This document shows, in pieces, positions 22,311 to 34,851 of a stretch of DNA of 64,000 nucleotides (position 1 is the first letter of the stretch; the number at the start of each line of letters is the position of its first letter). Under the pieces are notes generated by a model. That model was given only the letters and a program-made list of their open reading frames with translations, made no database searches and was not told where the DNA came from. The position numbers and the translations under genes are program-made. The DNA comes from Istiophorus platypterus. Its lineage: Eukaryota > Chordata > Actinopteri > Istiophoriformes > Istiophoridae. The stretch is from the NCBI GenBank assembly GCA_016859345.1, contig CM029126.1:6863027-6927026 (forward strand), in the 5' to 3' direction.

Positions 22311-22814
22311 TTGTGGACGACAGGGGGATGCAGCGGCAATTCACTGCCCTTGAGATTTCTGCTGTCGGTTTTGATAAACACTTCACCGGGCCTCACATAT
22401 TGGTTTGGGGGGTTGGCAATTACACATAGTGTCAGTGTCATAAATAATGATTACAGCAAGGCTTGTTTGCAATTATAATTACATTTATAATATATGGAGT
22501 TCAGTGTAATGGAAAGGAACTGGGACCGCTTTCAACTCGGGACAGGTAGTTATACTGTGTTTAATTACTGTAGTAATTCGCTTCGTGACAACCTCCCCTC
22601 GTCCTCACCGTGCCCCAGTCCCAGCCAAAGACTTCTGTCGGTCCGGGGTGTGCGCATGAATATGAGCTGTGGGTTCTGACTGTAACATATGAAAAAGGGT
22701 TATGTTTTATTTAGTGTAGGGGAAGGTTCATTCAAGAGGGAGTGGAGTGGCTGTAGAAGCAGGAATAAGTGGTGGCTCATGTACTCACATCAACCATCAC
22801 CCACGCAGGCGCAG

Positions 22815-22869
22815 GCACGCACACACACACACACGCATGCAGGCGCACGCACACACACACACACACACC
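22815..22869. repeat. (CA)n microsatellite
   Basis: CA units with GCATGCAGGCG interruptions. Confidence 0.92.
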
Positions 22870-23602
22870 ATTAGACGCACACTTGCAGAGAAATAAATGT
22901 ATGCATGCATACACTACGGTATAGTGCCTTTACTTGGGAAAATGGGAAGATGAATTTCACCTATTCCCCCACTGAAGGTGTGAGCGGTAAATCAATGGGA
23001 AGCCAATGGAGCCAAGCCGTGAGGGAGACAAGGGGACATCTTTATACATATACATATCAGAATGGATATTAATAACTCTCATTGATTTCTTTTCAATTGT
23101 GTTCATATAAGGAAAAATCGAATAAGCTGCAGCAGAGTGGAAATTTCTCCCCTTTGGTATTCGAGGCTTCAGTACACACTGCAGATTGAGCTGTCTGCTG
23201 GGAAAAAGAGAGGGAGAGAAAGAGATGTTTTCTTGTTTGGTGATGTGCAGATGTTACACATTGAAGAGGAATGAATACTGTTAGAGGGGGAGAGAGGGAG
23301 CACTGTGTGATTTTCTTCCCTTTATTCCTCTGTCTTCTAGTCTTTTTTTTGTGCCAAGGAGTTAGCATCATTGGAAACACAATTCAGATTAGTGCAGGCT
23401 GCTTGTCCTAGGGGAGCCGGGAGGGACGAGGGTCCCGCTTCTCTCCCTGTCCTCATTACCAAAAGACAAGGAACTCGCCGGCAAATCAATGGAAAAGGCT
23501 TAGGCGCTAATGCAGGCCATGCCTGGTGATGGGACTTAGTTTTGTGTATGTGTGTGTGTTTTGTCTCAGTGTGTGCATGTGTTTATGTGTGTGATCCTTC
23601 CC

Positions 23603-23643
<41 letters not shown>
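23603..23643. repeat. (GT)n microsatellite
   Basis: About 20 uninterrupted GT units, preceded from 23543 by imperfect GT-rich DNA. Confidence 0.95.
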
Positions 23644-23645
<2 letters not shown>

Positions 23646-24992
23646 TTTAATCATTTGTGCTCCAACAGAAGGCTGGAGAAAAACAGTTTCAAATGACTGC
23701 TGAATTGCTCGCCGTAGGAGTAACCTCAAAACTCCTGGTTAACTGCCTTGATATTTACCACGGGGACATACAATAGCTCGGAAGCCCTTGAATTATGCAG
23801 AGATAACGTCAGATTCATCAGTGAATCCATTTAGTCCAGTGCTAACATTGTTACCATTGTAATTATAATTGCTCGTGGCATTGTTGCCATGACTACTACT
23901 ACTTCAATAGCCTCCAGTTGTGTACAACTTCCTTTACATTGACACCGAAAAAAAAAAGAGAGAGAGCACCACCTCGGTATTTCCTGTCAACTACCCACCA
24001 CCTCTTGCGATGGATGCCGGCATCGAAATACGCTGAGCCAATCCACCTGTCTCGCGGCTCAATCTGTGCCGCATCTGTTCTGGCTGTAGCCGAATCCGTT
24101 TTTGTTCTCACATTTACCTTCATACCACCCTTGCGCCTCTTGTTTTGTTTACACAGGTAAAACTACTGGGTGCAACAAATGCTAAATAATGGTTTCATGT
24201 TGAGGATTTTCAGCCCCCTCCGCCGCCCCTGACATCTTGTGGTGCCGGAGGAGTGCCTGGGTCTGTATGGAGGGGAGGGGAGGGCAAGAGGGAAGGGAGG
24301 GAAATAAATAAAACTCAGGAAAACAGATCAATAAATATTTCAGCAGCTGCTCCCTTCACAGACTTCTCCTGAAGCCATAAGAGTCAGAGGGAGAGACAAA
24401 GAGGGAGGGCGCGATGGATAAAGTGCACGAAAGACGGAGAGAGAGGGAGGGAGAGAGAGAACAGGGGTAATTGTGTTCCAGACTCTCATTCACAGTGAGC
24501 GAGAGAGATGGAGGGTGAAAGAGAGAGACAGAGAATGGGGATAATTGTGTCCCAGGCTTTAATAGACAGAGAGAGAAGGCATGAGTGAGGGGCGGAGAAG
24601 CAACACAGGGTGCGCTAACGAGCAGCACATACCAACACTGTCTCCTATGGGAACAAAAAAAGGCATATGAGAGTCTGGGCCCCTGGACTTTGGCACTACA
24701 TAATAGCGACTGTAAGAATCTCTGTCTTCCTGACTTTCACATAATTCTAATTCCTGTCAGGAGTTAGCGACGGACCGCGGGGGTGTGTAGTTTGTGTAGC
24801 GAGCAGTTCTAAATGATAATGAGCCGGCCGGCAGCCGGAGACGGCTGACGCGTCGCTGTGGACCAGCCGCAACGCTCCGGTCATCAGCGGGCACGCTCCC
24901 CTGCACTGCCATGGAAATTAGCGCACGCAGGACGCACGATTGCTCGCGGTGCGCGTGGTGTGATATGTATGTTTAATACTGGGGGCAAGAAG

Positions 24993-25016
24993 CGGCGGCG
25001 GCGGCGGCGGCGGCGG
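24993..25016. repeat. (CGG)8 trinucleotide repeat
   Basis: Eight perfect CGG units in a CpG-rich patch of the intron. CGG repeats are rare outside promoters and leaders. The minus-strand polyarginine frame over it has no supporting gene structure. Confidence 0.95.
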
Positions 25017-25484
25017 CAGGAAAAAGGCAGAGGGAGCTTATGAGGGTGGACAGGCCGGAGAGATAGAGGAGTTATGAAAAAATGATTGAAGGAAGGCTGC
25101 TGGGAGGGGAAGAGGGAAGAGAGACAGATGGTGTGAGGGAGGAAGGGGGAGGAGGGACTCAAAGACCCGCAACAGGCAGTGATCGAGATAGATTGATTTT
25201 GCAGGCAGATGATTAGGCGGAATAAAAAACACAGCAGGTTTATCCTGCCAGTGAAAACTGTTTGGGTGATATTTCTGTGAGTGGGAGCGGTGAAATTGTT
25301 TCAGGGTCACTTGTGTGATATTGCAGCATTAAGGAGCTGGTGCTAATGTGATATGCCACTGGTTAGGGAGTCATTCCAGCAAGGCAACACAGCTCTAATA
25401 AGATGCCCTTGCAGGGCGCCCGCACCATAATAAGTGGTCTGGAGCTTGTCAAGAATCCACAGGTTACATGAAATGTTACATTTA

Positions 25485-25680
25485 AAGCTGTCCGCACATG
25501 CAGCGATCGCAGGCTAGCGTTACACGCTTTCGGCGCCGCCGCGCAGAAATCTACAAAATTCGAAAATCAAAACCCTCCTGATCAATGCCCGGCGCTAGAC
25601 GGTGCTTGGCGCCATCCACTCGGAGCTTATGCTGCGATTTAGAGATATGCCGCAAATCGCCTATCGTTTAAGGCCGACAC
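25485..25680. mobile_element. Possible non-autonomous DNA transposon (MITE-like)
   Basis: About 200 bases with CpG content well above both flanks and an imperfect inverted relation between the ends (GCAGCGATCGCAGGC near the left end; GCCGCAAATCGCCTA near the right). The interior phrase AAATCTACAAAATTCGAAAA and the 'GGCGC' motifs recall GC-rich short DNA transposons seen in teleosts. No target-site duplication could be fixed by eye. The call is weak. Confidence 0.3.
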
Positions 25681-26323
25681 ACATCTCCAGCTCCAGCTGT
25701 GAAGGTGCCGGTGGGACTTTTTTGTAATAAATTGTCCATATTAGCAGGACATCCTGACAATAAAGACTCGGTTGGGCAGAATTTCGCAAAGGATTTGGCT
25801 GTGACAGCCACATAAATGGACTTACAGGAAATGATCCAGAGTCTTGAAAGATTTAGATTCCTTTCTCCGTGTCCTCTGGGTGTTAAAAAATGCTGCACGC
25901 ACGTTTTGATGCACAAGATCACAGGAATAGTTTTTGAACAAAATATCATATTCCCAATACTGAGGTGCTATTGTTGTAAGTGGGATGTTAGGTGTGATTT
26001 CATCAAACATTTGTGCTGAAATAGACCATTAATTGGGTTTGGGAGAACACACTGCTGTGTTATTGTGTTACGATATTTCGCTAACTAGATGTGGGGTTGG
26101 ATAACGCTAAAAGCCTTTGCTGCCCTTCCCAGTCTTGTAATGCAGTGAGTGAAATTCCATTAGTGCCTGGACCTGCATTGGGGCGGTTTTGAGTGCAATA
26201 TTCAACTCAGACATTATTTAAGACATTTCAAGGATATTGTGTGCTTTTAAATTGTGATTCAATCGCATTTCATTCCTTTATTCTCTGGGGGATGTGGGTG
26301 AATAATGCTATCTAATATGTTGT

Positions 26324-26530
26324 GTAATATCATTCCTGGGGTGCCAGCGTGATTTCCAAATTCCACTTTCTTTTTCTATATACATTTCAAGGCTGTGGTG
26401 CACTTTAAAAACATTTTTTTCCCCATTCTTTCCTCTTGTGTTGGCGCAGCAGTAAATATAAAAGGAATTTGGACAAATTATACTCATTAAAATATGTAAT
26501 ATCATTCCAGAGATGCAAGTCAAATTTCCA
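26324..26530. repeat. Diverged direct duplication, offset 172
   Basis: GTAATATCATTCC at 26324-26336 recurs exactly at 26496-26508. In both copies it is followed by a G/T-rich 11-13-base spacer and then a TTTCCAA block, and each is preceded by an AATATGT motif. The shared block is about 40-50 bases at lower identity outside the exact core. It is either an old tandem duplication or a repeated binding-site module. Confidence 0.5.
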
Positions 26531-26639
26531 ATTAAAATTTCTCATCATGTTGTCCTTGTTTAGCTGCTGTTTACTCTTAGTTGCGGCAGCTATTGCAATA
26601 CTATAGCACATGCAAATGTGTCAAAAACAAATTGTGGCC

Positions 26640-27010
26640 TGCACCCCGATATTCCCTGTCATCCAGTTCGCTGGTTTAATGCTATGCTCGCTATACTGAT
26701 CAAATATAGTGCTGAAAGTGCCGAATAGATTTAGTACCTCAAAGCAAATATTTTAGCGACCCTCCCTTTAGAAGTGACTCCGTGAAATCATTTTGTCACA
26801 GCAGCAAAACATCACACTCCCCATCAAGGGGGTACCAGCTGCATCGATGTGACCTTTATCTGGCCAGCGGACCTCCAATTCCATTAAAAAATAATGAAGG
26901 TGTCAGAAAAGGGCAATTAGCTGCTTAATGTTGGGCAACAGTACTCTAATATAACTATTGCTGACAAGTCAATATCTATACCTGACAGCAACCGCTGTAC
27001 TTTGGGACAC
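26640..27010. promoter_or_regulatory. Candidate conserved non-coding element (unproven)
   Basis: No simple repeats, balanced composition and many homeodomain-type cores (TTAAT, CAATTAG, TAATAT), including GGCAATTAGCTGCTTAAT. Such stretches in long first introns of neural adhesion genes are often enhancers. The bases alone cannot prove it. Confidence 0.2.
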
Positions 27011-28844
27011 AATTTAGAGTTATCGGAGTTGTTGACATTATAAAAATGAAATTTCTTGATTTAGCCTTTTTCGTTGCGTTTTTAAAAAATGTTTCTGGTA
27101 AGATAGGCTGGGAAAAAAAAAAAAATTATTCCGTTGTATATATGCCATTAAACGGTCTAGTTATTACTCAGTCTGTAACCAGACCAGACGTGATGAGAGG
27201 CCACCAGCGCAAATAAAACACGGGTCGGTTCAATTTAAAAACTGAGGAAAAACGTGCAATTTTGCAAAACAAAGAAAACAAAAATAATTGCTGCCAGATA
27301 AGAACAGGACCCACAATATTGAAGATTTAAACCAGATATCTGAACCACAGATGATAAACAGCCCAACTCAACACTTGTTATTAGGTTTCATGTAGCCATA
27401 TTTATCATAAATATCTGCTTTATCAAACCCTCAGTTACCTTTGTCTGTTATCTCGGGTTTGACAGCTGTAATCAGAATTGATTTGGATACTGCAGGGAGG
27501 CAGCTAAATCAGACATGACAAATGCTGGGCAGGCAGTGCAGGTGCTTTCTGAATCAGGGCCGGTGTGAGTCACCCTTTCATGAATCCATCATGATCAAGT
27601 GTTATTGACACTGGACTTCTATTAAGATTTTTTTTTTTCTTTGATGGGACAAAAAAAAAGAGAGAGAGAGACAGCTGACTGACTACAGAGCAAGAAGTTT
27701 CAGCAAAAACATGCGTTTTCGGTTCAGCCCAACAGAGCATTTATAAAATCGAGAAAATGTTGGAAGGAATTCTGCTGGTGCTATTGATTTTCCTTTAATT
27801 AGATTTTCTTACCAGACTGGTTTTGCGTGGTGAATTAATGCGAAGAGTTATGACGGTGGGAGACGGCGGCTTCCCTTAAGGTTCAATTATTTCAGACGGT
27901 TAGAGCAATGACATCATACTGTATACTGTATGTTAATTATTTTACTTTATTAAAACATGTTGCTAAGAATTGGTATGAAGTGTGATGCACTTAAGCAAAT
28001 ATGCTTTATATCATGTACTGAATAAGAGGCTCTTTAGCCAGCGCCTATCATTTAATGTCTCATTTCTGCTCCCTGCATCACAGCGAGGTTTTTATTCTCA
28101 AGCATATAGACGTCCAGTGTCAGTATTTTGACAGTGCAGTTTGATGTGGCGCAGTGATTTCTTCTTTTTTTAAGCAAGACTCTCTAAATGAGCAGAGATT
28201 CTCTTTTATAAATGGCTGAAAAGCAGAGATGGCGCAACACGAGTTGTCAAGCCATATAGACCGAATGGCTTTGAAATACTGTGTGTTTGAAACTGCAACA
28301 TTTCAATTCAGAGGACAGCAATTTCTCTGTCAAACATGGAAATGGATAGAACTGTATAACAGTAGTGCCGCATGCATTATAATTTAAAAGCCAGCGAGTT
28401 TGTGTTCTGTGAGCTCTGCTTTAGTGCTGGCCCTCTGACTGCGCTCGCTCACCCATTGTTACTTCCTGCTTTCAGCTCACACTTAAAGACATGAGCGCGC
28501 AAACCTGAGGCCGTCTCATTTGCTTTCTCTGGGGCAGCTTGATGACTACAGGGATATAGACACAGGTGATAAAAAGTGCTGTCAGAGTTCTCAACCTCCT
28601 GTTCTGCCCCTGATTACCTGGGAAAGACCACAATTTCACAACCCGTAATAAAAGCTGCCCCCCCCCCAAATCTGGTGTCACTTTTGTCATTCTCCCTTTG
28701 CAGCAAGTCTAATGTGAATGTGCGCAGATAGAAATGACTGAAATCTTGCCGTGCTTGTTAAAAGACGACGCAATCCAATAGTCTAACCAAGAGATTCGTA
28801 GATGTTGGTGAATAAACTCCCCACGACCACAGCCTGACATTTAA

Positions 28845-29020
28845 TTTTAATCCTCTGACGGACGCTTTTATCCAATGCGACTTGCAAGTGAGGGAAGTTA
28901 CGGTTCAGCGTCTTGCCCGAGGACACTCTCGCGCTCGGACGGGAGGAGACAGGGATCAGAGCGCCGACCCTGTGATCGGCGGACAATTCCCCTTCGCCGC
29001 CCGAGCCGAGGCTGCCCGTG
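28845..29020 (-). mobile_element. tRNA-derived SINE, minus orientation
   Basis: Read on the minus strand, a tRNA-like head (CGGGCAGCCTCGGCTCGGG) with a decayed B-box region (GCGCTCTGATCCCTGTC) leads into a body motif, GTGTCCTCGGGCAAGACGCT. The end phrase TTGCAAGTCGCATTGGATAA is followed by AAGCGTC. These match the well-known teleost SINE pattern (GTGTCCTTGGGCAAGACACT...AAGTCGCTTTGGATAAAAGCGTC). The body motif is related to that of the element at 4729-4958 but lies in the opposite orientation with a different tail. Many CpG-to-TpG-type differences indicate an old copy. Confidence 0.7.
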
Positions 29021-32000
29021 ACGTTACTCTAGGGAAGGACCATGTGGCGGTTATTACTGTCACGATAGTGATGCAAACATTTTTCCGATACCTATACAGT
29101 ATCTGTCTTAATATGGCAAATGTATTTAAATTTTTCTGTGGATTATTCGAATTGTATCCCACTGTGACGCATTAAATCAGACAAAACTAGGGCTGGTTTT
29201 ATGGCACTTTACAAATTGCTTACTATCAAGTACCGAAAAATGGAATTGTCATTTGATTCAAATCATATTGATCCAAATCCACCCAAAGTTGAGCAATGGT
29301 GGGATGGGTACCTCACTCCATACACCAGGAACTAGCTTCACACATAGCATTAAGGGTCTAATAGGGACAAAATAAATAAAAATGACACTTTTAAAAACAA
29401 AGGTGGCATGAAAGATATCTGCTATGTCTCTTATTTTTAATAAAACTTTACAGATTATGCTAACAATTGATAACACATTTATTTCCCTGTCCAAAAGTAT
29501 CTGAAAGAATTAATTTATTATTCTACTCAAGGGATTCTGTCTCGCGGTAGAGGAAAAACTCTTTTCAGAAGAGCAGGTTTGATCCCTGATTACAGTGATT
29601 CAAGCTTGGCTGGATACTCCTTGGACCAGATTTTAGTCTTGGCTGATGGGAAGCCAGTGGGGGATCTATGTGTATTAGAGGACACTCCCACCCCAGGACA
29701 AAACAGGAAATTAGCAGCGATAAGGAGACTGTAGAACAAGGTCATTATGCCTCTCTGAAAGCTGCATAAATTATGTTTTTCACATACCCGTAAACAGTTT
29801 CTTACACTCACTCCCCACAGAGGCCCTGGACTCTGCGTTGCGAACCACTGACTTTAGGGACGCACTGAGTGCATCCATCATGCATACGGTCTGGGGAAAT
29901 GATTAATCCTGTTTGTAAGAAGGTCAGAGGGAAGCGGCACCTGAAATGGCACCCGCATGTTAGGAAGTGGAAGGTGAGAAGAATCTCGCATTATGGGAGC
30001 TAATTGGCGAGGCTGGAAAGGGTAAGGCCACTCCTGGGATGCACCGTGCTCCGCACAAAGGATGGATGAGCCGGATAGAGTTGGTTGAGACAGAAGCACA
30101 CCATATGGAGGGCTTTGTCTGGCTGTGGTTGGTTGTTTTATTTATTAGCTCTGCCAGGTTGTTTGCCACATTCATTTCATGCCTGTGTTACTCCACCTGC
30201 ATCCTCGGTTGGAGCTGCTGATTTTAAGTAGCTCCATAAAGAGCGTGAGCGCTAGCTTTGACTCAAACTGCAGGAAAGAAGGAAAAAAAATCAATAGGGC
30301 AAAAACAATTGTGGGATTTGCTTGTGATTACAAATGATCATTAATATGTTGTAATTTTTCCATATTAGCTTTAAGCTCTTGATCTTGTGCACACACTGGC
30401 CGTTTGATCTCATACATTCCCTTTCAGATATTCTGGGTTGTATTATTGAATACAGATGTGCTTTGACATAACCACAAAATCCCGATTTGAGCAGCGAGTC
30501 ACGATGTAACTAAAGCTGACAGATCGACTCTGCAGTCTTTCACTGGCTAATATTAACGTACACCGTGTTCCCTAGTATGTTAGCTTTATTGTCCTTTCTA
30601 ACCAGTGCACCTTGCAGTCATTTCTGAGTCACTGATTGATTGAAGGAGAATTTGTTAAAATGAAATGAAACATATTTTCGGACTAAATATATTGAATATG
30701 ACAACCCTGCCATTTCTAAAATAAGAAACAAATAAAATTGTTGGATTTGAGTCGCATACAAATCAGACCCACACCTGTCATGTCACATACTCAGAAAACT
30801 GGGTCTGTGCAAATCCAGCCCTCGCCAGAAAGGTCAGTTGTTTGTGAATCAGCATCGACGAACCAAACTGAAGGGTCTCGGAGTCCGGCGACTTGAGAGG
30901 GGAGAGGAGTAGAGCGAGCGAGGGAATAAGCCGGGGCCTCAAACGTCCAGAAAAATAAGTCACGGCGTTAAGATCTGACACGGACATGAAATCTGGGCCC
31001 AAAAATCCGCCGTGTCTCCATCGCAGGTTTCCATAAATAAGAGAAAATGCGACAAGTGTGTCTGAGGACTGAATCTCCACTCGGCCTCTTTCTCTGCCTG
31101 CAACAGGATGACCCACTTGTCCAAAATATCATCTGAGTCCACGATCCAGGTGCTCGAGCCCCGTCTTGTCTCGCGGTCCATCAAAAAACACTGGGGAGAA
31201 TGGCTCTCCCCTCTCTTTCTTCACTTGCTCCGTCCCCCATATCGAACAGACAGCCGCTACTAAAAGATTCATGCATGTGGACTTTGGGTCATTAAGGAAT
31301 GATCCACAGGAAAGCTGTTTTTTCACCCTCATAATGAAATCCAATATTCATGAGATGGATTTTCCCCCCTGCTCTCCCCACTCCCTCTAACCACAGATGT
31401 GTGTTTGCCGGTGTATTTAGTCTGTGTTTGCACAGCCTTGTTAGGCTAGCATGGGTTAATGGTATCCTAAAGGCGCGTTTTCAGGCCACCCAGTTAATTA
31501 CACAGGGTTGACGGATGACCTTGCCATACATTACCTATGTAAAGCAACACAGAGCTAGGGCATATCTGGGCTTCTCTGAGATTGGGGTCAGAGTAAAGAC
31601 CAGTTAATCAAAGCTTTGTTTATGCAAGTGCGGCCCCCGCCAGGCCGAGCTTCCAGTTGGGAAGTAGCAACACATCATATTCAGACTGGAACGAAACCTT
31701 CAATATGCAAAGTTTGACATTAAAATAATACTACTACTAATTTTTTTTTTTTTTTGTACCTCATCAGTCTGTTTCTTATCCTCCTTGTGCATGTGTAAAG
31801 TTTCAATTTTGTAATGTTTAAGAAGTTTCGGGGCGTATGTGTCATTTGCTGAGGGTACGACGGGGGCTGTTATCAATCACTTCTTCTGTGGTTAATAATG
31901 AATATTGATAACAGACATTCATTCATTCTTTGTATGTGACAAATTTCATGCAAAAATATGAAATATAAAATGATTAAAACAGTAGGAAGCAAAAAAAAAA

Positions 32001-32255
32001 AAATAGTGATAGATATTTCAAATGAACATAAGTAATGGTAAATTAGTTCAATGGGCGAGTTAAATTAGAGTAAAAGGGTTTTTTTTAAGATGATACCCTC
32101 TGATGGTTATTACACGCTGCATAAATTTAATAGTAAGTTTTGAATCATTTTTTGAATAACTGCTCTCCCTCACCTCTTAGCGGTGTCTACGTCAGTTTCC
32201 CTGCGATTCCCTGCACGCGTGGGGATGAAATAATACATACACGCAACGTGACTCC

Positions 32256-32349
32256 GGCACCGAGGGACTCGAGCGCCGCCCCACTCGATGCCCTCGACCC
32301 AGACGGCAGAATGCACTAACCCCTCCCCTGGCGCCGAGGGACCCGAGCG
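32256..32349. repeat. Direct repeat of a 20-bp CpG-rich motif, offset 74
   Basis: GGCACCGAGGGACTCGAGCG at 32256-32275 recurs as GGCGCCGAGGGACCCGAGCG at 32330-32349, with 18 of 20 positions identical. The sequence between and around them does not repeat. Two transitions separate the copies. Confidence 0.8.
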
Positions 32350-33365
32350 AAGATCCTTCCTCCCCATCAGCATAACATCCCTGTTATGCACTCTGGCACT
32401 GCAGTTGCTCTGGAACCGGCCACTAGATGGCATTAGCTTAAAAAATCCAACCACTTTTCTTTCTTTCTTTTTTTTTTTTCTCCTTTGGTGAGAACTTAGT
32501 TAATAAATGTGCAATGATATATCAATATTGCAAATTCCCCTTTTCCTCTTCCTCCACATCTCTGCTGGTTTTTATGGATGCTGGTTACATCAGCTTTAGC
32601 CTCAGGCTAGATAGTGGACAGCTCATCAGTATGGGTGACAAGAGTGGGGGTGGGACTTCTAACGACTGACGGGAAAAAGAGTGAAGAGCTTAAAGTAATA
32701 ACTCGCTTCTGTAGGTACAAAACAGCAAACGTGGGCCTGATTTAATTCCTAAGGTTCCTAGTCATAATAGATATGAAAGAAAAGCAAGTGAGTGACACCA
32801 GTGTTGCTACCCCAGGGCAGTATTGTCGGCTGAATATTCATGAAGTCATATGGGGCAGTTGTGTTCTAAAATGCAAAGAACAAAAGGGAAATGTAAAAAA
32901 TCTTGATTCCCTGTGATTAGAATAGCGCCCACAGAATATCACTATCATCTCCGGCATCAGTGGCAATTTTAATCAAGTCATCTCTTTTTTTTAGTCATAT
33001 CATGAAGACATTATGCCACGTTTGATCCTCACCACCTTCATTACGATAGCCACCAACACTGTTATCATCGTCGCTGATAATCAGCTGTATCTTTCCTCCC
33101 CATCTCCTCGCTGTTATCTCCGTCTTTATCGCTGCTGCTAATTCCAAGCATCACCCTCGAGTCTCTGAGGCACAATTGTGTTTTATTGTTGCAACAAGTC
33201 ATATTTTTTTATTATTATTTTTTTTTTATTATTTTTTTTTTCCACAATTACATACTTCACTGAACCAAAATAGGTAATCCTTTCTCTCACTGTCTTTGAT
33301 TATATTTCACTGCACTCATTCTTCAGCACCCCCCCCCCCCCAGGCCCACTCACATTCCTCACCGC

Positions 33366-33420
33366 ACGCACACACACCAACACACAAACACACACACCCA
33401 CACACCCACACACTCCACAC
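33366..33420. repeat. (CA)n microsatellite, imperfect
   Basis: CA with CCA and AA interruptions, following a C-run at 33331-33342. Confidence 0.9.
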
Positions 33421-33808
33421 ATATGAACATCTGTCCTGTCTGCTTTATTTCATTCTGTATTTTTGTTTTCTTTTTCACTCTAGGTTTGCTTTGTTACCGC
33501 TCCTACTACATCTCTGTATGTCTTCCTTAAAAACCCATTTCTGTGTTTCCTCTTCCCGGGCTCTCTTGTGAAGCCTTTCGGCGCCTTCGGGCGCGCCTCT
33601 CTCAACCCATCTGCTCCCCATTTCTTTTTTCATTCAAATTGACTCCCTCCATCTCTTCATCTTTACGTGCTGGACCTCTGTTGCTCTTCTCCAACCTCCC
33701 GTGTCATAAAAAACTGCGAGATTACCGGGTAGCATGGGGCACGCTGCTCTGCATGGAGCTGTTCGGGGTCCAGATGGTGTGTAACAGGGGTACGGTAACG
33801 GGGACATT

Positions 33809-33811
33809 TGT

Positions 33812-33844
<33 letters not shown>
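33809..33844. repeat. (GT)n microsatellite
   Basis: GT units with one TTT interruption. Confidence 0.93.
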
Positions 33845-33845
<1 letters not shown>

Positions 33846-34821
33846 ACAGATGTCATGCAAATGTATAGATGTGCACATTTGTTAACTAGGCCTGTTCTCA
33901 GTGTGAGTTTAAGTGAATCCAGAATCCTGGGAAAAAAACAGGATTGATGTCAGAGGAGCTGTGGTCGTGCACACGCGCTTGAGTGTTTGTGCATGTGTGT
34001 GCGGATCGGCACGTTGTAGCGCGTCACAAGAGAGGGGTGGGTTCACGTCTGTGATGCCCAAGGCTTTGTGCGCAGGAGGAGGCTGGGTGAAAAGGTCAAC
34101 ACAGGCTAAGCGCTCCCCCTCCTACGACGCATGAGTCACCGCAGGAAGTGGAAGCCGGCAGCGGGGCCGGAGCAGTGTGAACCCCGTCCCCACCCACCCC
34201 CTGAGGGGACCCCCACCCACGGGGACGAACACCTCGTTATCTCCTTCATCGTTATCTCTGTTGCTGTCGTCCACACCTACCGTCGCTGTCACCGCGAAGG
34301 AGAATAAAGTCATCACACCCACGCGGGCACGGGAGCGGCAAGGGGGGCGCTCGCTCCATTAACAAGTGTTTTCTAATTGGCTCCAAGCGCTGACAGACAG
34401 CCACGAGCGCCGAGCAGGAACAAGAGCTTTCTATAAATACAGTCTAAAAGGCTCGCTTCGCCCCGACATGAAGTGCGTTGAGAGTCGTGCACACATGTGC
34501 GCCGGGAAAAAAAAAAAAAAAAAAAATTTAAAATGCATGCACACCTTTCTTCGCACGCATATGCACACGCACGAAGCACGAAGAGTTAGACAAACAAGTG
34601 AATAAATCAGAGCCGGCATAAATCGGGAGATCAGGATGTACCCCCCCCCCCCTTTTCTTTCGCCTCATCTGTTCCTTCCTTCTGCTTGATCTCTCAGTCT
34701 CAACTGGAAAAGAGAAATTGAATTAAAAAAAAAAAAACTGTTTTTGATATCTCTTCCCTGCTGCAGATAAATAAAATGATCAGACTCTGTCAACAGGATG
34801 ACTTCCGCCCCTCTTCCCCCC

Positions 34822-34851
34822 TCCTCCTCCTCCTCCTCCTCCTCCTCCTCC
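34822..34851. repeat. (TCC)n trinucleotide repeat
   Basis: Ten TCC units in a pyrimidine-only stretch. The polyserine frame across it is a by-product. Confidence 0.95.

Larger units (their letters stand above)
22311..25484. other. Intron, microsatellite-rich, no exon recognised
   Basis: This stretch contains (CA)n at 22815-22869, (GT)n at 23603-23643, GA-rich blocks (23200-23300, 24260-24600, 25010-25190) and a CGG repeat at 24993-25016 in a small CpG-rich patch (24770-24960). The patch at 24825-24960 has several CGCG/GCGC motifs and could be a regulatory island. No promoter motifs were identified in it. Confidence 0.45.
25681..28844. other. Intron, AT-rich, low in repeats
   Basis: This is the longest stretch in the window with few simple repeats. 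It contains a diverged internal duplication (26324-26530) and a segment (26640-27010) whose composition resembles conserved non-coding DNA. An A-run at 27112-27125 and a T-run/GA tract at 27630-27670 are the only notable simple sequence. No exon is supported. Confidence 0.45.

Noticed and set aside
29530..29592. tRNA-like stretch with GGTTTGATCCC
   Set aside because: One mismatch in the B box, no A box at proper distance, and no SINE body after it.
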